Assembly (NCBI RefSeq): GCF_905220415.1
Contig: NC_059545.1
Coordinates: 8,876,001-8,940,000 of the forward strand
Source of the DNA: Colias croceus
Lineage: Eukaryota > Arthropoda > Insecta > Lepidoptera > Pieridae
Length of the DNA: 64,000 nt
Reading direction: 5' to 3'
The notes under the pieces were generated by a model that saw only the letters and a list, made by a program, of their open reading frames with translations, was not told the DNA's origin and did no database searches. Positions within the stretch are counted from its first letter, which is position 1; each line of letters starts with the position of its first letter. Position numbers and translations under genes: made by a program. Positions 60,432 through 64,000 of the stretch are shown here, in pieces.

Positions 60432-63127
60432 TTTTAAATAAAACAGTCTTAGAGCAGTTGATATTTGACATTATATTGAATTTATTTATATATGCTCACT
60501 CACATTTATAATAATAGAGAGAAAAATATATTCAAGAAAACAAAAAAATCCTCTTTGAAGATTTGCCTATAAAATATTCAAAACATGTTTCAGTTCAGGA
60601 AAACAGCCAGAAATAACGTGTAACTTTAAATTATTATCATTTAAAACTGGCAACCAATCTCATACGCCATCCATCTTTGTTTAACTTCGCTTATCGGTTA
60701 CAGATATCTCTGTGTTGACGAGCCATTTTATTTATTCATACGAAATATTTGCATGAAACTTTTCTAGGGTTAAAACTGTTCGCGCCATAATCGGGTTGCA
60801 CCCGCAAACAACCGATTATTCATCTTGCATAATTTTTACATTTTTTAAAACGGCAACACTGCCGTAGCATAGATTTTCTGACGTTTGTTGTTTATGGGCG
60901 GTTTTAAAATTTAAATATCGAACGAGCCGCGAACTGAAGTTGAAATGTGTTCGATTTGTCATTTGACGAATAGAAGTAATCATGGATAATATAACTACCT
61001 ATGTAGGTACGCAAAATAATTGACCATCGACATTTTTAGTTTGTTATTACGTAGATAGGTAGATAATAAGAAAAATGAATTACAATAATTTCTAAAGTTC
61101 ATAGATATGTTATAATATATCCAAAATGGTCATAAATTAAGGAAAACAATTAGATATTGTTTCAAATGTGAAATATAAGGTGAAAATTAATATCGATAAT
61201 ACTGCGATCTAATCACGCAACGGTGTATCGAAAAAATTGTTTGCAATCTTTAAGTATAGTTTATGAGCCGTGTAAAAATTGCATTTAGGACAAAAAGTTG
61301 TTTATTAAACGCGGAAGTTTCAATGTTACATTGTTAGTGCTGTCTCGTATAGATAATGGTGACTTGACATTTGAGTCGATTTGTTCCATCAAGCGTTCAA
61401 AGTTAATTATGGCTTATCATTTTGTACTGTTATTCAAATATGAAAAAGTTATAAGAGTATCGGTACTCATGCTACATATTAATATTGATAGTGTTATTAA
61501 AGGATTATTCATTTGAAAAAAACATATAGTAAGTACCTATTTATAGTCATGAATTCATGATAATTATTTATTATACCAATGAGACTTCAAATAACTACCC
61601 ATAGCTATAAAACCCGTAGGTAATAAATAACTTAACAGTTTCTTACTTATAAGTTTAAGGCTCCTTTTAGTTACCTACATAAAATATTTTATTTTCCCAA
61701 ACCAAGATGTCTCTCTCATACCTCAAAACCAGAATAAAATCTACTTTTTCGAATGTTATAAACTTATAAACCAGTAGCCATACAATCTGACTCAGCTATT
61801 AACGAAACGCGTCATTGTCATTGATGCATAATAATTATTATGTAAATCGTTTGTATCATATGCGGATCGCCTTGAACTTAGCATTTTACTTCGAGATAGC
61901 AAAAAACCTGTACATACATGGGTTGTTCATTTAATATTCTAATCAATATTACCTGATGGTGTTCGGACGCGTGAAATCAGTCACTATATAAAATGTACTG
62001 CATATCTTAATTACTATCTATGTATATTTGCTAATCAAAGAATTAATAATAATTCTCATCAAAAGTCTCAATCGGTAAAGCAATTCCAGAGTTTTAGATT
62101 GCTACTGTGCGAATATTTTAATTTCTAGAATATTACTTAATTAGACCGTACAAAATATTTTGTATCAACAAAAAATTGAGACTTAAAAAAGAGCTAGATA
62201 TATTATAGTGTATTAAAGAGAAATGATTTTCGAGAAAAAGTCATAAAAAATATTACTTACATATTTTCAAAGACAGTTTGACAAATCACAAAAAACATTC
62301 ATTTTTATAAAAAACTGCAATATAACCCCGTTTTTAACGTATTTAAACACCTTGATTAATAACTAAACTGGAGAGCCCTTAAGATCAATTAAATGGATAC
62401 AGTGCCCGCAATTGTACAATAGTTTACAAGTATTTAATGTTCCAAGTGTTCCCATTGTATTTTTTGTGGGATACTTATGGTTCTACTGACATTTATGAAT
62501 TGCCCGCTACTTTACGATCGTATGTTTTGACAGTTTCAATGAATTGTTCGTAACCGTTATTGTATTTCAATTTGCGTTTTTTGTAGCGTCTTACAAGTTT
62601 GACTGTTTCTTTGCCAAAGGAGAATGGCGAAACTGGGCCTAACTGTTACAGAAATCATAATATATTTAAAATTCATTATGTTATTTTTAGTAATTCTTGG
62701 TAAAATATTTACTTCTGATTCTATGGGAAAACAAATCTTTGAAAAAAAAGATAATGTGTTCACTACCGGCATTGTTATTTAGATTTCTATGACTACCGGT
62801 CTTATCAAGCAGAGATTGTCAGTGTTGTCAGGAGTAAAAAAGTCGAATATATCGATTAATACGAATGAATGACTATATTTTATTTTTAATTTTATTGAAT
62901 TCAAATGCTTTATAAATCAGAAGCAAAACTTAACTTATTTTTAACACATATCTTAATTTATTTAGATCATTCTATAAAATAAAAACATGTTTTACTTAAT
63001 CAATAATAATTATAACATTTTTATTTAGGTAGCTGGCCATTAATAAAATGTCAAATTATTAATCATAATTGTGTCAGTGATGAGTGATTTGTTTATGTTT
63101 GTTGTTTGACATTTGAGTGAAGTTTTA
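60432..63127. other. No gene supported
   Basis: A GC-richer patch at 60780-60960 (ggttgcacccgcaaac, aacggcaacactgccg, tgacgtttgttg) looks like an insect promoter or 5' region, but no first exon can be shown. The remainder is AT-rich. Confidence 0.35.
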
Positions 63128-63736
63128 GGCCCTTCTCCCATTACGATACGCATAGGCGATTCAAGTATCATGCAAGTCTCGGAGACTAGTCGCCGCGGAG
63201 TATCTCACATACATTTTTATGTAGGCTCGCACACTACGCTACTGGTATCCTACACGTCTGCGACTAGTATAGCACTACTCACCGTGTCGGTCGCTTTTGC
63301 ATCGGGTCTCGACTCTCGCGCGTATCTCTTCGTTAGAAAGATAAAAATATCTAATCATCATGTTGTAGTTCTCGTTCGGCTACAAAAACTCTACAATTTA
63401 TGTTTCTTTCAATATATGGATGAATCCAGTACTTCTTAGTTCTTACTCTTACGTTGGCGTCTTCTATTTCTATAAAAAAGAAAAACTGCAAGAGCTTCTT
63501 CGTCACTGGAATTGCTGATTGCTCGACATAACGACGTAACTGTTGTTGCAATAAATAAATGAATTATTATTATTTATTATTATAACGTCGGTCCACAAAA
63601 ACGAGGCACAATAATGATGAATTTAGTCATTTTTCAGTCGCATAATATGCGAGCATCTGGTAGCCAGCAAATATCTAAGTAGTATTCTACGCGAGTATCG
63701 TATTCTAGAAGTATCGTACCTAATGGCAGAAGGGCC
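63128..63736. mobile_element. PIF/Harbinger element, internally deleted, TTA TSD
   Basis: Ends GGCCCTTCTCCCATTA (left) and GGCCCTTCTGCCATTA (read from the right), 15 of 16 matching, continue with tacgatac on both sides. TTA flanks both ends (63125-63127 and 63737-63739), the standard PIF/Harbinger target. Inside, on the minus strand, lies an N-terminal piece of a Harbinger-type transposase. At 609 bp it is a deletion derivative. It is about twice as large as a usual MITE and keeps more GC. Confidence 0.85.
63351..63551 (-). pseudogene. Harbinger-type transposase N-terminal remnant
   Basis: The minus-strand frame contains KKYWIHPYI followed by FVAERELQHDD and a stop. The pattern (R/K)(R/K)YW(V/I)HP...REL is the conserved start of PIF/Harbinger nucleases and their domesticated insect relatives, just before the FYRM block. 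That block and the whole DDE domain are missing. No ATG opens the frame. A strong donor-like string (GACACG|gtgagtag, minus, exon end at 63283) lies downstream and may be the old exon border. Confidence 0.75.
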
Positions 63737-63739
63737 TTA

Positions 63740-64000
63740 GTAACGTTACATTCAAAATTGATCTTAATCAATATCCCAATATCTCTGCTATCCCATAGAA
63801 AAGATCTATAATTATTATATTCATAGAGTCTGTATATTTTTATCTATTTAATCACCCATAAATCATCAGTGTAACGATCAGGCCCAGAGTCCTATGGGAG
63901 TTTGCCATTCTCCTTTTTGGGGTTGTTTTGGGTTACTTTATAGTGTATGATTATATCGTGTGTGAGTTAATAATCTTGATAATTTAATAGACTTATATTT
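63740..64000. other. Window end, no gene seen
   Basis: Mixed-composition sequence with no supported feature. Confidence 0.4.

Overview
The window looks like a piece of a moth or butterfly (Lepidoptera) nuclear genome. It is AT-rich and eukaryotic, with GT-AG introns, polyadenylation signals and one tRNA gene with internal pol III promoter boxes. It carries many repeats I recognise as typical of Lepidoptera: short Helitron-like elements ending in a GC-rich hairpin plus CTAG, tRNA-derived SINEs, 5'-truncated LINE tails, and frequent taggtacctac-type words. I cannot name the species. There are no operons, CRISPR arrays or bacterial features.

Layout. Positions 1-23 kb are intergenic and dense in transposon remains: a piggyBac-like TTAA element with a nested LINE tail (4540-5801), a tRNA-Val(CAC) gene (6290-6362), a MITE directly after it (6462-6981), an LTR fragment with a primer-binding-site-like motif (about 15.47-15.97 kb), a PIF/Harbinger MITE (17287-17463), Helitrons, a full SINE with target duplication (18697-18959), a LINE 3' end with coding remnant (19681-20179), and a nearly perfect 292-bp inverted repeat (21045-21657). 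At 24.1-27.7 kb lies the one clear protein-coding gene. It has a large first coding exon for a basic, Ser/Lys-rich protein with a C-terminal run of C-x-H-x-P-P-C-x5-C repeats, then two candidate 3' exons that would give a different C-terminus. At 28-39 kb there are more Helitrons, a hAT derivative with a perfect 8-bp target duplication (36046-36557), and TIR elements at 32.1-32.6 and 37.1-37.5 kb. From 40 to 64 kb the sequence is poor in transposons and mostly unique. It holds two candidate minus-strand exons (40718-40846 and 47743-47799), a small TIR element, a GC-rich inverted repeat (53.4-53.7 kb), a minus-strand SINE (59.6-59.75 kb) and a PIF/Harbinger derivative with a transposase N-terminal remnant (63128-63736).

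How it fits together. Only one gene is well supported (24143-26125, or to 27587 if spliced). A second, minus-strand gene probably runs through 40.7-47.8 kb, but I can see only two exons and its product is unknown. The TE-poor right part could be a large intron or a regulatory region. The best leads are the Cys/His repeat protein with two possible C-termini, the near-perfect 585-bp hairpin locus, and internally deleted transposons that still carry recognisable transposase pieces.
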